From NCBI RefSeq assembly GCF_010727605.1, contig NZ_AP022568.1, positions 992,001 to 1,056,000 on the forward strand: a DNA stretch of 64,000 nucleotides, written 5' to 3'. Made by a program: the position numbers and the translations under genes. Each line of letters starts with the position of its first letter. The first letter of the stretch is position 1. Of this stretch, positions 50,624-59,694 are shown piece by piece. The notes beneath the pieces were generated by a model. The model was given only the letters and a program-made list of their open reading frames with translations. It had not been told where the DNA came from and ran no database searches. The DNA comes from Mycobacterium simiae. GTDB taxonomy: Bacteria > Actinomycetota > Actinomycetes > Mycobacteriales > Mycobacteriaceae.

Positions 50624-52437
50624 GTGTGCCCGGCCCCAGAGCTCGACCCCGACGTTTCACAGCCTTCCGAATCTTTTTGCCGGACAGACGGTTTCACAGA
50701 CCTGCGCGGCTACGCGCCGATTGGCGACGGCCGCACGGTGGCTTTGATTGCCCAAGACGGTGCCATCGACTGGTTGCCGATCCCGAACCTGGACTCGCTC
50801 CCGGTATTCGCGGCGGTGGTCGACCGGCCGAACGGCGGACGGCTGGACTTGATGCCGACGGTTCCGTTTCGCACCGACCGACGGTACCTGCCGAAAACGA
50901 ACGTGCTGCAAACAACTTTCGTTACGGACTCCGGGCGGGTCCGCGTCACCGACGCGCTGAACATCGGATTCGGCGGGCGGTTGCCGTGGACCGAGTTGGC
51001 ACGTCGGGTAGAAGGCCTCGACGGCGCCGTGCCGATGCGCTGGCGGGTAGCGCCTGGCACCTGCTTCAATTCCACGTCGCCATGGGCGCGCCACACTCCA
51101 CACGGTGCGGTACTGCGGGCCGGAACTCTCAACCTCGGGGTCTGCGTATCGGATAACGTCGCCGTGGACTGGACCGACCAAACGGCGTCCGGGACGTTCA
51201 CCACCGCGCCGGGCGAGCGTGAGCTGATCGGTGTGGTGGCGTCCGAGTCCGAACCGCTGATGCTGTCGCGGGCCTGCGACATCGACGACGGCCTCGACAC
51301 CACCATCGCATTCTGGGAAAACTGGTCGAGCCAATTCTCGTGTCCGGACGCCTGGTCCGAGGCGGTGCGCCGCAGCGCGCTACTGCTGAAGCTGCTCATC
51401 TTCAGCCCGACGGGCGCGATCGCCGCGGCCGCGACGACCTGCCCGAGCGGTTATCGGGCGGCAAGAATTGGGACTATCGCTACGCCTGGGTGCGCGACAC
51501 CGCGTACACCCTGAGTGCGTTGCGCCGGTTTGGGATTCGCGAAGAGACCCATGCCGCCGTCAGTTGGTTGCTGCGCACGGTGCGCCGACACGGCCCGGAA
51601 ATGGGGGTGTTTTACTGCCTCGATGGCTCGTCGCCACCCCCGGTATCCCACTACGAAGTGGCCGGGTGGCGCGGCATCGGTCCGGTGGTCACCGGTAATC
51701 GCGCCGACGGACAATTGCAGCTCAGCATCTTCGCCGATCTCTTCGACACGGTTCGGCTCTACGTCGACAGTGGTCATGTGCTCGACACCGAAACCGGCCA
51801 CCTGCTTGCCGGATTCGCCGATCGGGCCTGCGATGCGTGGCGGCATCAGGATGCCGGCATGTGGGAACTGCGGCGGGCCGAGCACTACACCACATCCAAA
51901 CTCGGCTGCTGGCAAGCGTTGCGGTGCGCCGTGTATCTGGCTGAGCTGGGCCAGATCCCGGGCGATCCGGGCCGGTGGGCCGGCGAGGCCGACCGGATCC
52001 GCGAGTGGGTGCAACGGTGCTGCTGGTCCGACCACTTGGGTAGTTACGAGTGGTACCCGGGCAGCGGAAAGCTCGACGCCTCAATCCTGCTGCACGCCGG
52101 GAGCGGTTTCGACCGCGGTCCACGCATGTCGGCCACCATCGACGCGTTGCGTCGAGAGTTGGGCTGTGGGCCACTGCTTTTCCGCTTCAGCGGGGCCCGC
52201 GAGGAGGAACAGGAGGGCGCGTTCGTCGCGTGCTCCTTCTGGGTCGTGTCTGCGCTGCATCATGTCGGCAGGCGGGACGAGGCCAAGCAGCTGATGACCG
52301 AACTCGTCGAACTGACCAACGACGTCGGCGTGTTGCCCGAGATGATCGGGGCCGACGATCACGCCTTCCTGGGCAACCTGCCGCAAGGATTGAGCCACCT
52401 CGCGTTGATCGGCGCGGCCCTTGATCTCACCTCCTGA
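50624..52437 (+). pseudogene. Frameshifted glycoside hydrolase family 15 (trehalase/glucoamylase-like)
   Basis: Two overlapping frames encode one GH15 protein. The first (to the stop at 51514) gives the N-terminal domain (GFTDLRGYAPIGDGRTVAL) and ends in SPTGAIAAAATT. The second resumes with LPERLSGGKNWDYRYAWVRD and runs to 52437 with VLPEMIGADDHAF, holding the catalytic acid region. The break is at about 51437-51442, where ACGACC is followed directly by TGCCCGAG. Intact relatives read TTSLPER, so about four bases have been lost. The start is also unclear, with no ribosome site. A sequencing error is possible, but a four-base loss is more like a real mutation. Confidence 0.82.
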
Positions 52438-52513
52438 GCGTGTGCAGCCCGTACCGGGACCAACCAGCAGGGAGCGAGAGCAGCTTCGCTAATTTGGAGA
52501 AGGTGGTTCTCCG

Positions 52514-53797
52514 GTGCCGAGAGACGGCTTACGATACCGATGGTCGCACGGTTCCGCCCGACGATGGGAGTTGGTCATCGACGCCTGGATTCTGGACGCG
52601 GTCCGCACGCCCCGCGGCCGTGGCCGCCCCGACGGCGGGCTACATGCAGTCCATCCGCAGGCGCTGTTCGCCCGTTGCCTCACCGCGCTCGCCGACCGGA
52701 TCGGTTTCGCGCCGGCCGAGGTGGGCGACGTGATCGCCGGTAACGGCATCTTGTCCGGCGACCACGGCGACGACATTGCGCGGTTGTCGGTCCTGCTGGC
52801 GGGCTGGCCCGAGACCGTGCCGGGGCTGACGTTGAATCGCTTCTGCGGATCGGGCCAGCAGGCCGTCACCGTCGCCGCGGCCGCGATCGCCGCCGGCGCC
52901 GAAGACCTGGTGATTGCGGGCGGTGTCGAATCGATGTCGCGATGGGACGTCACCGCCGGGGTGCCCACGATCGACGGCAACAATGCCGACTTGCGTGCGC
53001 TCTATCCGACGGTCCCGCAAGGTGTCTCGGCGGACCTGATCGCGACCCTGGAGGGCTTCACCCGCGACGTTGTCGATGCATATGCCACGCAGAGCCAAAG
53101 CCGGGCCGCCGCGGCGATCGACGAGGGACGATTCGAACGTTCCCTTGTCGAAGTGCACACCGCCGGCGGGGTGCTGCGCCGCGACGAGCATCCCCGACCC
53201 GCGACGTCGGTGGAAACGCTGGCCCGGCTCACGCCCGCGTTCGCGGCGATGGGCGGCACCTGCGTCCAGGGCGAGCAGCGGACTTTCGACGAAATCTGTC
53301 TACAGCGCTATCCCGCGATCGACCACATCGACCATGTCCACCACGCCGGCAACTCCTCCGGAGTGGTCGACGGCGCGGCGGCCGTCCTGCTCGCCTCGCC
53401 CGACTGGGCGCAGGCCAACGGCGTGCAGCCGCGCGCCAAGCTGCGAGGGGCCGCCGCGATCGGCAGCGAACCGATCATCATGCTCACCGCGCCGGGACCG
53501 GCCGCCCAGCGCTGCCTACAGCGCGCCGGGATGAGCGTCGATGACATCGACCTGTGGGAAATCAACGAAGCCTTCGCCGCCGTCCCGTTGAAGGTGATCC
53601 GTGATCTCGAGCTCGATTCCAGCCGGGTCAATGTCAACGGGGGCGCAATTGCTCTGGGCCACCCGATCGGCGCCACCGGCGCGATGCTGATCGGGACGGT
53701 CCTGGACGAGCTCGAACGCCGCGACCTCGCAACGGGGTTGGTGACGATGTGCACCGGCGGCGGCATGGGTACCGCCACGATCATCGAACGGGTGTAA
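52514..53797 (+). CDS. Acetyl-CoA acetyltransferase (thiolase)
   Basis: A type II thiolase of about 410 residues. It has the acyl-accepting Cys in LNRFCGSGQQAV, the His region WEINEAFAAVPL, GGAIALGHPIGATGA and the second catalytic Cys in VTMCTGGGMG. It cleaves 3-ketoacyl-CoA or condenses acetyl-CoA. The start is uncertain: ATG 52514 begins a non-homologous-looking 20-residue lead, and homologues suggest a start near TTG 52571. It is first in an operon with an enoyl-CoA hydratase, a 31-codon ORF and a FadE. Confidence 0.9.
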   Translation: MPRDGLRYRWSHGSARRWELVIDAWILDAVRTPRGRGRPDGGLHAVHPQALFARCLTALADRIGFAPAEVGDVIAGNGILSGDHGDDIARLSVLLAGWPETVPGLTLNRFCGSGQQAVTVAAAAIAAGAEDLVIAGGVESMSRWDVTAGVPTIDGNNADLRALYPTVPQGVSADLIATLEGFTRDVVDAYATQSQSRAAAAIDEGRFERSLVEVHTAGGVLRRDEHPRPATSVETLARLTPAFAAMGGTCVQGEQRTFDEICLQRYPAIDHIDHVHHAGNSSGVVDGAAAVLLASPDWAQANGVQPRAKLRGAAAIGSEPIIMLTAPGPAAQRCLQRAGMSVDDIDLWEINEAFAAVPLKVIRDLELDSSRVNVNGGAIALGHPIGATGAMLIGTVLDELERRDLATGLVTMCTGGGMGTATIIERV

Positions 53798-53799
53798 GC

Positions 53800-54588
53800 A
53801 TGCCCGGCACCCTCGAACTGGATCGACCGCGTGACGGTGTCGTCGTCCTACGGCTGAACCGTCCCGAGCGGCTCAACGCCATCAACGAGGCCATGCGGAA
53901 CGAATTGGCCGGGCGCCTGAGCGATTTGGCCGGTGACGACTCGGTCCGGGCCGTCGTCCTGACCGGCGCCGGTCGCGGCTTCTGCTCCGGGATCGATGTG
54001 CGTGATTTCGGGCCCGGCATGCTCGAGGCGAGCGCGCCGGCGCTGGACCGGATGCGCTTTCAGGCGCGGATGGCTGCGCTGGGCGAGGCTGTTCGGGCAC
54101 TGCCGGCGCCCGTCATCGCCGCCGTCAACGGCCCGTGTGTTGGTGCGGGGCTGGCCTTGTGCTTGGCAGCGGACATCCGAATATGTTCGGCTGTCGCATC
54201 ATTCGGCAATGCCGCTATCCTGCTTGGGCTCTCGGGCGCCGAGATGGGCATGAGCTACCACCTGCCCCGCATCGTCGGGACCAGCGTCGCCGCCGACTGG
54301 ATGCTCACCGGCCGCACCGTGTCAGCCGCCGAAGCCGACCGGCGCGGACTGGTCAGCGAAGTCGTCGAACCGGATCGTTTGTGTGACCGCGCGCTCGAGT
54401 TGGCCTCGCACCTTGCGGATCTCGCGCCGCTCGGTGTGCAGTTGACCAAGCGGGCCTTGCAGGTGAACACCGACGCGGGCGACCTGGCCGCGGCGCTGGA
54501 GCTGGAGAACCGCAACCAGGTGATCACCCACGCCACCCCAGAGGCGGCCGCGCGTCGACAAAGGCGGCCCTCGGGCCAAATCCCGTGA
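53800..54588 (+). CDS. Enoyl-CoA hydratase/isomerase family protein
   Basis: The 262-residue crotonase-fold protein has the oxyanion-hole loops GAGRGFCSGIDVRDFG and GPCVGAGLALCLAADIR and then LSGAEMGMSYHLPRIVG. It hydrates or isomerises enoyl-CoA. ATG 53800 follows the thiolase stop by two bases. The last residues (ARRQRRPSGQIP) are atypical for the family and may reflect a small frameshift. Its stop overlaps a GTG that opens a 31-codon ORF. Confidence 0.9.
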   Translation: MPGTLELDRPRDGVVVLRLNRPERLNAINEAMRNELAGRLSDLAGDDSVRAVVLTGAGRGFCSGIDVRDFGPGMLEASAPALDRMRFQARMAALGEAVRALPAPVIAAVNGPCVGAGLALCLAADIRICSAVASFGNAAILLGLSGAEMGMSYHLPRIVGTSVAADWMLTGRTVSAAEADRRGLVSEVVEPDRLCDRALELASHLADLAPLGVQLTKRALQVNTDAGDLAAALELENRNQVITHATPEAAARRQRRPSGQIP

Positions 54589-54680
54589 GCAATCCACTGG
54601 CCGGTGTCGACGGTGCATTGCCGCTCGACTACACCGTCCGCCGCAACCACTGGGCTCGCAGTGACCAACGAAGGGGATGA
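54585..54680 (+). CDS. 31-codon ORF coupled between hydratase and FadE genes
   Basis: The ORF starts at GTG 54585, overlapping the hydratase stop by four bases (GTGA), and ends three bases before the FadE ATG. It reads VSNPLAGVDGALPLDYTVR and ends basic. No family is recognised. Position and coupling favour translation; it may be a degraded gene serving as a link, or a small subunit. Confidence 0.35.
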   Translation: MSNPLAGVDGALPLDYTVRRNHWARSDQRRG

Positions 54681-54683
54681 CTG

Positions 54684-55979
54684 ATGGCGTGGGATTTCTC
54701 CACCGACCCGGAGTGGAACCAACAGCTGGGATGGGTCGAGGACTTCGTGCGCACCGAGTGCGAGCCCATTGACCTGATCGTCAAGGAGTCCCACGATCTC
54801 AACGATCCGGTGCGCCGGGCATTGATCCCGCCGCTGCAGGAGATCGTCAAGCAGCGCGGGCTCTGGGCCACCCACCTCGGCCCGCATCTCGGTGGTCCCG
54901 GATACGGCCAGGTGAAATTGGCCCTGCTCAACGAGATTCTGGGCCGCTCGGAGTGCGCACCGATCGTGTTCGGTTCGCAGGCACCCGACTCGGGCAACAG
55001 CGAAATTCTCGCACATTACGGCACACCCGAACTCAAAGCGCGTTACCTCGAGCCGTTGCTGGACAACCGAATCGTGTCCTGCTTCTCGATGACCGAACCG
55101 CAGGGCGGTGCCGATCCGAAGGTGTTCACCACCTGCGCGGTCCCCGATGGCGATCACTGGATCATCAACGGCGAGAAGTGGTTCTCGTCCTTTGCGTCGA
55201 TGGCGTCGTTCATCATCGTGATGGCGATGACCGACCCCGATGCGCCTCCCTATCAGCGGTATTCGATGTTCGTCGTCCCGGGCGACACCCCCGGCATCAA
55301 TGTGATGCGCAACGTCGGACTGGGATATCAGCCGCTGGGCGGCGGCCGCGAAGGCTACGTCCGCTACGAGAACGTGCGGGTGCCCGCCGATCACATGTTG
55401 GGTCCCCGCGGGGGGGCTTTCGTGGTGGCGCAAACCCGGCTCGGCGGCGGGCGCATTCATCATGCGATGCGCACTGTCGGCCTGGTTCGCCGCATCTTCG
55501 ACATGATCTGCGAGCGGGCGGTGTCGCGTTACACCCAGGGTGAGGCGCTTTCCGACAAGCAACTCGTCCAGGAAATGATCGCCGACTCGTGGATGGAAAT
55601 CGAGGCGTTCCGGCTGCTCACCCTCCAAACCGCTTGGAAGATCGATCAATTCGACGATTACAAGGCGGTACGCGCCGACATCTCGGCGGTCAAGGCGATG
55701 ATGCAGAAGGTACTGCACGACGTGTCGGCGCGCGCACTCCAGCTGCACGGGTCGCTGGGCACCACGCACGAAATGCCATTCGTGCAGTACCTGGTGGAGT
55801 CGTTCGTCCTCGGCCTTGCCGACGGCCCGACCGAGGTCCACAAGGTGACTTTGGCTCGCCTCCTGCTCAAAGACCGCGAGCCGGCGCCCGATCTATTTCC
55901 TTCCGAACATCTGCTGCGGCTGCGGGCAGCCGCTGAGGCGAAGTTCGCCGACAAGCTTGCCGGGATCCCCCGCAATTAG
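54684..55979 (+). CDS. Acyl-CoA dehydrogenase (FadE)
   Basis: The 431-residue enzyme has FAD- and substrate-binding motifs CFSMTEPQGGADPKVF and INGEKWFSSFAS, a helical C-terminal domain and QLHGSLGTTHEMPFVQYL. It resembles the ACAD10/11-like group, which acts on long or branched acyl-CoA. Interestingly a phosphotransferase, the domain fused to ACAD10/11 in animals, is encoded about 1.2 kb away. It is the last gene of the thiolase-hydratase operon. The substrate is not known. Confidence 0.9.
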   Translation: MAWDFSTDPEWNQQLGWVEDFVRTECEPIDLIVKESHDLNDPVRRALIPPLQEIVKQRGLWATHLGPHLGGPGYGQVKLALLNEILGRSECAPIVFGSQAPDSGNSEILAHYGTPELKARYLEPLLDNRIVSCFSMTEPQGGADPKVFTTCAVPDGDHWIINGEKWFSSFASMASFIIVMAMTDPDAPPYQRYSMFVVPGDTPGINVMRNVGLGYQPLGGGREGYVRYENVRVPADHMLGPRGGAFVVAQTRLGGGRIHHAMRTVGLVRRIFDMICERAVSRYTQGEALSDKQLVQEMIADSWMEIEAFRLLTLQTAWKIDQFDDYKAVRADISAVKAMMQKVLHDVSARALQLHGSLGTTHEMPFVQYLVESFVLGLADGPTEVHKVTLARLLLKDREPAPDLFPSEHLLRLRAAAEAKFADKLAGIPRN

Positions 55980-56001
55980 ACTGCGCAGCTCGCCCGCTCG
56001 C

Positions 56002-56724
56002 CTAGACTGCGGTCGTTACACCGACGTAGGAGAGCACCACGTCGGACAGATCAGTCACCCGGGTCAGCGTCGCGTAGGAGCGAATGAACGACTGGCCCAC
56101 GCAACCGTCGATCTTGACGTGGAAGTTGCTGATCATCACCCACGGATTCGACCCCCTGAACTGCTTTTTGTTGACCGGCACCACGACCACGAAGCCAGGT
56201 TTGAGGCCCACGTTGATGGTTCCTTCCACCGGTGCCGAAACCAGGGGCACAAGCCCCGTTGCTACACCGGGCAACAACGCCGTCGTGCCGAGTGACGGGC
56301 CAATGCCGGCCGCACCACCGATCTCGACGCCGTTGGAGGTGCTCATGTCGATGCCGCACCCGATTTCGAACCCCACTTCGAGGAGGCCCTGCGCCTGCTC
56401 GGGTCCGGTCAGCGAGCCGACGAATGTCCCGCTGGAGAGGTATTCGCGCGATGACAGGGCGGTGGTCAGCGGCGCGATGGGAACGTGCGACTCGTCCCTG
56501 GCGCCCAGGCCCAGGCGCCAGCCGTCGGGCGTATCGATGATGGTGGGCGGGTTGGAGGGCACCCGCCCATCGTTTGCTGGTGCGGCGGCGCCGGCGGGCT
56601 CGGCCTCCGGATCACCCCCCGCCGGTGGAGCGATCGTCACTGACATGACGACGCAGACAGCAAGTGCCGCGGCGCGCCGTGCCACCAGGGTGATCCCCCT
56701 CACACGCATCAACCTATGGGCCAC
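56002..56724 (-). CDS. MspA-family porin
   Basis: The protein (240 residues; ATG 56709 is an alternative start) has an N-terminal signal peptide (a run of Ala/Val from ARRAAALAV to TIAPPAGGDP) and the MspA pattern: TPDGWRLGLGARDESHVP, GTFVGSLTG, then VGFEIGCGIDMSTSNGV and a beta-rich end. MspA forms an octameric pore in the mycolate outer membrane for small hydrophilic nutrients. Two cysteines in the mature part are unusual for MspA itself. It is convergent with fadE, and the small secreted protein gene lies on the other side. Confidence 0.85.
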   Translation of the reverse strand: MAHRLMRVRGITLVARRAAALAVCVVMSVTIAPPAGGDPEAEPAGAAAPANDGRVPSNPPTIIDTPDGWRLGLGARDESHVPIAPLTTALSSREYLSSGTFVGSLTGPEQAQGLLEVGFEIGCGIDMSTSNGVEIGGAAGIGPSLGTTALLPGVATGLVPLVSAPVEGTINVGLKPGFVVVVPVNKKQFRGSNPWVMISNFHVKIDGCVGQSFIRSYATLTRVTDLSDVVLSYVGVTTAV

Positions 56725-56872
56725 GACGGGTAACTCAGCGAACGCGGTGCGTGGTCGGGTGAAGTCGTTGTGCGTTCGTAACTGTTATGCGATGTCCGTT
56801 GGGCACGCTGGCGTTGCCCCCCGCGGCGGCTGCGCCGCTAAAATTGCCGGCAGACGACGGAAAGGAGCGGCG

Positions 56873-57130
56873 GTGAAAGCTCGTTCCTACGCTCGCGGGG
56901 TGGTTGCCGCCGCGGTCGGCATCGCGATCCTCGGGTGCGGCACCGGCGCCGCGCATGCGGATCCCGGCGACGACCCCGGCACTCCGATGGTGCCGCCAAC
57001 CCTGAACGAATGGTTGAAGGTGGAAGGTCCGTCGATATTTACCAATCCGGCCAACCGGGGTCGTCCAGTGGAAAAGAACTGGGACGGCGTCGGAATGTAC
57101 TGCCAAAACATATTCATCCGGTGTGGCTGA
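56873..57130 (+). CDS. Small secreted protein, unknown function
   Basis: The 85-residue protein begins with a signal sequence (ARGVVAAAVGIAILGCGTGAAHA, cleavage likely after AHA before DPGDD). Its mature part of about 55 residues has two cysteines near the end (MYCQNIFIRCG). A lipobox-like LGC is also present, so lipidation is a second possibility. AAAGGAG lies five bases before GTG 56873. It is divergent from the MspA porin gene. I do not recognise a family. Confidence 0.65.
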   Translation: MKARSYARGVVAAAVGIAILGCGTGAAHADPGDDPGTPMVPPTLNEWLKVEGPSIFTNPANRGRPVEKNWDGVGMYCQNIFIRCG

Positions 57131-57142
57131 CCATCCCAGGTT

Positions 57143-58090
57143 TTAGCTCACCATCGCCTGCGCGCGGCTCAGCAACCTCGGGATGGTTGCGGCCATCGCT
57201 TCCCATTCGTCGCGCGGTAAGCGCCGCCGGCGGTTGTGTTTGACAATGAGCGACCAGGTCGCCGCCGACTTGAAGCACGCCAGCGCGGTGAACCACGCCA
57301 AGTCGGTCACCTCGTGCCCCAGCGCGTGCTGGTAAATCTCGACAAGCTCGGTGAGCGGCGGCGCCATACCCGACGCGTCCGGAACGCGTTGGTAGGTCTC
57401 GGGATCGCAGTTGACCAGAAACCAGCCGACGTCGATGCGCGGATCACCGATCGACCAGATCTCCCAATCGATCACCGCACTGATGCCGGCGCCCTGCGCC
57501 AGCAGATTACCCAGCCGAAAGTCACCGTGCACCACAGTGGGGACGAAATCAGTTGGCGCGCAATGCAGCAACGCCTCACGCACCTCCCGCCAACGTGGCG
57601 CCAGAGCCGCATCGACGGTCTGCAGTGTCTGACACCACCGTTCGACTTCGGCGACCGGACCGACAACCGATTCATCGGCCAGCCCGAGATCTGCGGGCAC
57701 CACGCTGTGCAGCGCCGCCATGACCCTGCACGCATTGCGGTAGCGCTCGGCCAGATCGGGCCCCGGCGCGCAGCCGTCGAACAGCGGCTCGACGCAGTCC
57801 CCCTCGACGTGCGACATCACGAACAACGGCGGATCGCCCGGCTCCTCCCACAACACCTCAGGAACCGGAACCCGAGTAGCAGCAAGGGCTTTGAGGATCC
57901 GAGCCTGACGCAACACATCCCGGTGTCCGATCGGCTCCACCCCCGGCGGAGCGAGCTTGATTACCACCGGCCGGCCGGATTGCGCGCCTAGAAAACTGAA
58001 ACTGGACGCCCCGCCGGTCAGCGCGACGACATCGGTGACGCCGATGGCCGCGAGTCGCCGCCGCAGCTCGCCCAGATCGACCTCGACCAT
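57143..58090 (-). CDS. Phosphotransferase of the APH/ACAD10 family
   Basis: The 315-residue protein has the aminoglycoside-phosphotransferase kinase fold: a loop GGASSFSFLGAQ, Lys in VVIKLAPPG, catalytic loop VVHGDFRLGNLL and metal-binding VIDWEIWSIGDPRIDVGW. Relatives phosphorylate hydroxyacyl-CoA or small hydroxy metabolites rather than antibiotics. Its start overlaps the stop of the upstream SDR (TGATG), so the two are coupled. Proximity to the FadE suggests a role in 4-hydroxy-acid breakdown, as for ACAD10/11; this is inference. Confidence 0.87.
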   Translation of the reverse strand: MVEVDLGELRRRLAAIGVTDVVALTGGASSFSFLGAQSGRPVVIKLAPPGVEPIGHRDVLRQARILKALAATRVPVPEVLWEEPGDPPLFVMSHVEGDCVEPLFDGCAPGPDLAERYRNACRVMAALHSVVPADLGLADESVVGPVAEVERWCQTLQTVDAALAPRWREVREALLHCAPTDFVPTVVHGDFRLGNLLAQGAGISAVIDWEIWSIGDPRIDVGWFLVNCDPETYQRVPDASGMAPPLTELVEIYQHALGHEVTDLAWFTALACFKSAATWSLIVKHNRRRRLPRDEWEAMAATIPRLLSRAQAMVS

Positions 58091-58890
58091 CAGCCGGCAG
58101 GCTGGAACCAGCCGGACTCAGCGAGGAAGGACTGGGTGTGCGCGATGCGCCCGGTCAGGGTTTTCGGGTCGCCCGTGCACAGCCGGTACGCGGTTTCGGT
58201 GATCAGTTCGATGTCCTCCGTGTCGGTCTTCGCCAGATCGAGAGCGCCCGCCCCGGGGGTCGCCACGGGGCTGGACGGCGCGGCGGCGTTGACCGCGATG
58301 CCGTCGTCGTACAACTCTGCGGCAAGGCTTTTGGTCAGTCGGTTGAGCGCGGCCTTAGCCGTTCCGTAGATCCCGAAGCCCGCGCTCCGGTCGAACTCGG
58401 AGAACGGCGGTCCGGCCGGCAATTCGCCGCCCACCGAGGTCAGGTTCAGAATCCACCCTCGCCCCCGCTCGCGCATCGCGGGAATTGCCAACTGGCACAG
58501 ATGCAATGGCCCCAGGACATGCATCTCCATCATCAGCCGGGCGCGCCGGTCCGGAAATCCGTCCAGGGATCTGAGGAAGGTGACCGCGGCATTGTTGACG
58601 AGGATGTCCGGGGCGCCGACAGAATCCACCACTTCGCCGAACAACCGCTCACGCTCGTCGGCATGGGACAGATCCGCCTGGACCGCGAAGGCCCGGCCGC
58701 CCGTGGCGACGATCTCCTCGAGGGTTTGGCGCAGTGATCCCTGGTACTTGGGATCGGGGTCCATCGTGCGGGCGGTGAGCGCCACCGTGGCGCCCTGCGC
58801 GGCAAACCGCTGGGCGATCGCCTTGCCCAGCCCCCGGCTGCTCCCGGTGACCAAAGCGACCAAGCCGTCACATCGCGGGCTCGCGCTCAT
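58090..58890 (-). CDS. Short-chain dehydrogenase/reductase
   Basis: The 266-residue SDR has VTGSSRGLGKAIAQRF, VNNAAVTF and YGTAKAALNRLTK as the catalytic YxxxK. It is coupled to the phosphotransferase gene by a one-base overlap. Its upstream region faces the HD-domain gene. The substrate is unknown. Confidence 0.88.
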   Translation of the reverse strand: MSASPRCDGLVALVTGSSRGLGKAIAQRFAAQGATVALTARTMDPDPKYQGSLRQTLEEIVATGGRAFAVQADLSHADERERLFGEVVDSVGAPDILVNNAAVTFLRSLDGFPDRRARLMMEMHVLGPLHLCQLAIPAMRERGRGWILNLTSVGGELPAGPPFSEFDRSAGFGIYGTAKAALNRLTKSLAAELYDDGIAVNAAAPSSPVATPGAGALDLAKTDTEDIELITETAYRLCTGDPKTLTGRIAHTQSFLAESGWFQPAG

Positions 58891-58991
58891 CAGGCCTCCC
58901 GACCCTTAACGGAAATGACTTCTCCAATACAGAGAATGTTATTACCACCGCTGGGCGAGACGGGTTCGATCGGCCCCAGGTGTCGTGGCCT

Positions 58992-59030
58992 AAATCGTGG
59001 GAAGCGTGTCTTTCTACCCGGTCACGATTT
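58992..59030. promoter_or_regulatory. Spaced inverted repeat upstream of the HD gene
   Basis: AAATCGTG (58992-58999) and CACGATTT (59023-59030) are exact inverted arms with centres 31 bases apart, about three helical turns, between the SDR and HD genes. This suits a looped repressor or a dimer-of-dimers site. Confidence 0.4.
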
Positions 59031-59057
59031 GGTGGCATCGACCCTAGCGTGGTCGGC

Positions 59058-59693
59058 ATGCACGCAATTTCAGCTCTTCCCGACACACCGATCGCCCACG
59101 CCGCCATCCGGTTGGCGCAGTCGACCGAGTCGCCGTCAATCTTCAACCACAGCGTGCGCAGTTACCTGTTCGGCGAGTTGGTGGCCGAGCATGAGGGGAT
59201 GCGCCCGCGGGCGGACTACGACCCGGACGCCCTGTTCCTCGGCTGCGTGCTGCACGACCTCGGCGCCGGCTCCGCGGCGCCCGGCAAACAACGGTTCGAG
59301 GTCGAGGGCGCGGACCTGGCGGCCGCCCTGCTGAGCGAGCACGGCTGCGATCGCGCGCTTGTCGACGCGGTGTGGGAGGCCATCGCGCTGCACACCTCGA
59401 TGGGCATTGCCGATCGCCGCGGCGCGCTGTGCCACCTGGTCCGCAGCGGCGTCGGCGTCGATTTCGGCCGCGATGCCGACTTCATCGACGACGGGATCGC
59501 CGCGGCGATCCACGACCGCTATCCCCGGTTATCCATGGCGCGCACCCTGCTGGATGCGATCGCCGTGCAGGCACAGCGCAGCCCGGAGGCTGCTCCCCCG
59601 TACACGTTCCCCTATCAGGTGCTGCGGGAGCGCGATACCGACGGCGTCACGCTGCTGGAATTGGCGGCGGCGCAGGGCCGCTGGGGCGACTGA
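59058..59693 (+). CDS. HD-domain metal-dependent phosphohydrolase/hydratase-like protein
   Basis: The 211-residue protein is a single HD domain: NHSVRSYLFGEL (first His), LFLGCVLHDLGAG (the His-Asp pair, about residues 70-75) and ALHTSMGIADR. It is closest in feel to the cyanamide-hydratase-like HD group, which hydrates nitriles or cleaves phosphoesters. ATG 59058 is chosen; the frame is open to 58980 but that region contains the inverted repeat. Its stop is one base from the convergent DoxX stop. Confidence 0.85.
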   Translation: MHAISALPDTPIAHAAIRLAQSTESPSIFNHSVRSYLFGELVAEHEGMRPRADYDPDALFLGCVLHDLGAGSAAPGKQRFEVEGADLAAALLSEHGCDRALVDAVWEAIALHTSMGIADRRGALCHLVRSGVGVDFGRDADFIDDGIAAAIHDRYPRLSMARTLLDAIAVQAQRSPEAAPPYTFPYQVLRERDTDGVTLLELAAAQGRWGD

Positions 59694-59694
59694 T

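Noticed and set aside
54255..55841. A 528-codon minus-strand open frame.
   Set aside because: Antisense shadow of the FadE and hydratase genes.
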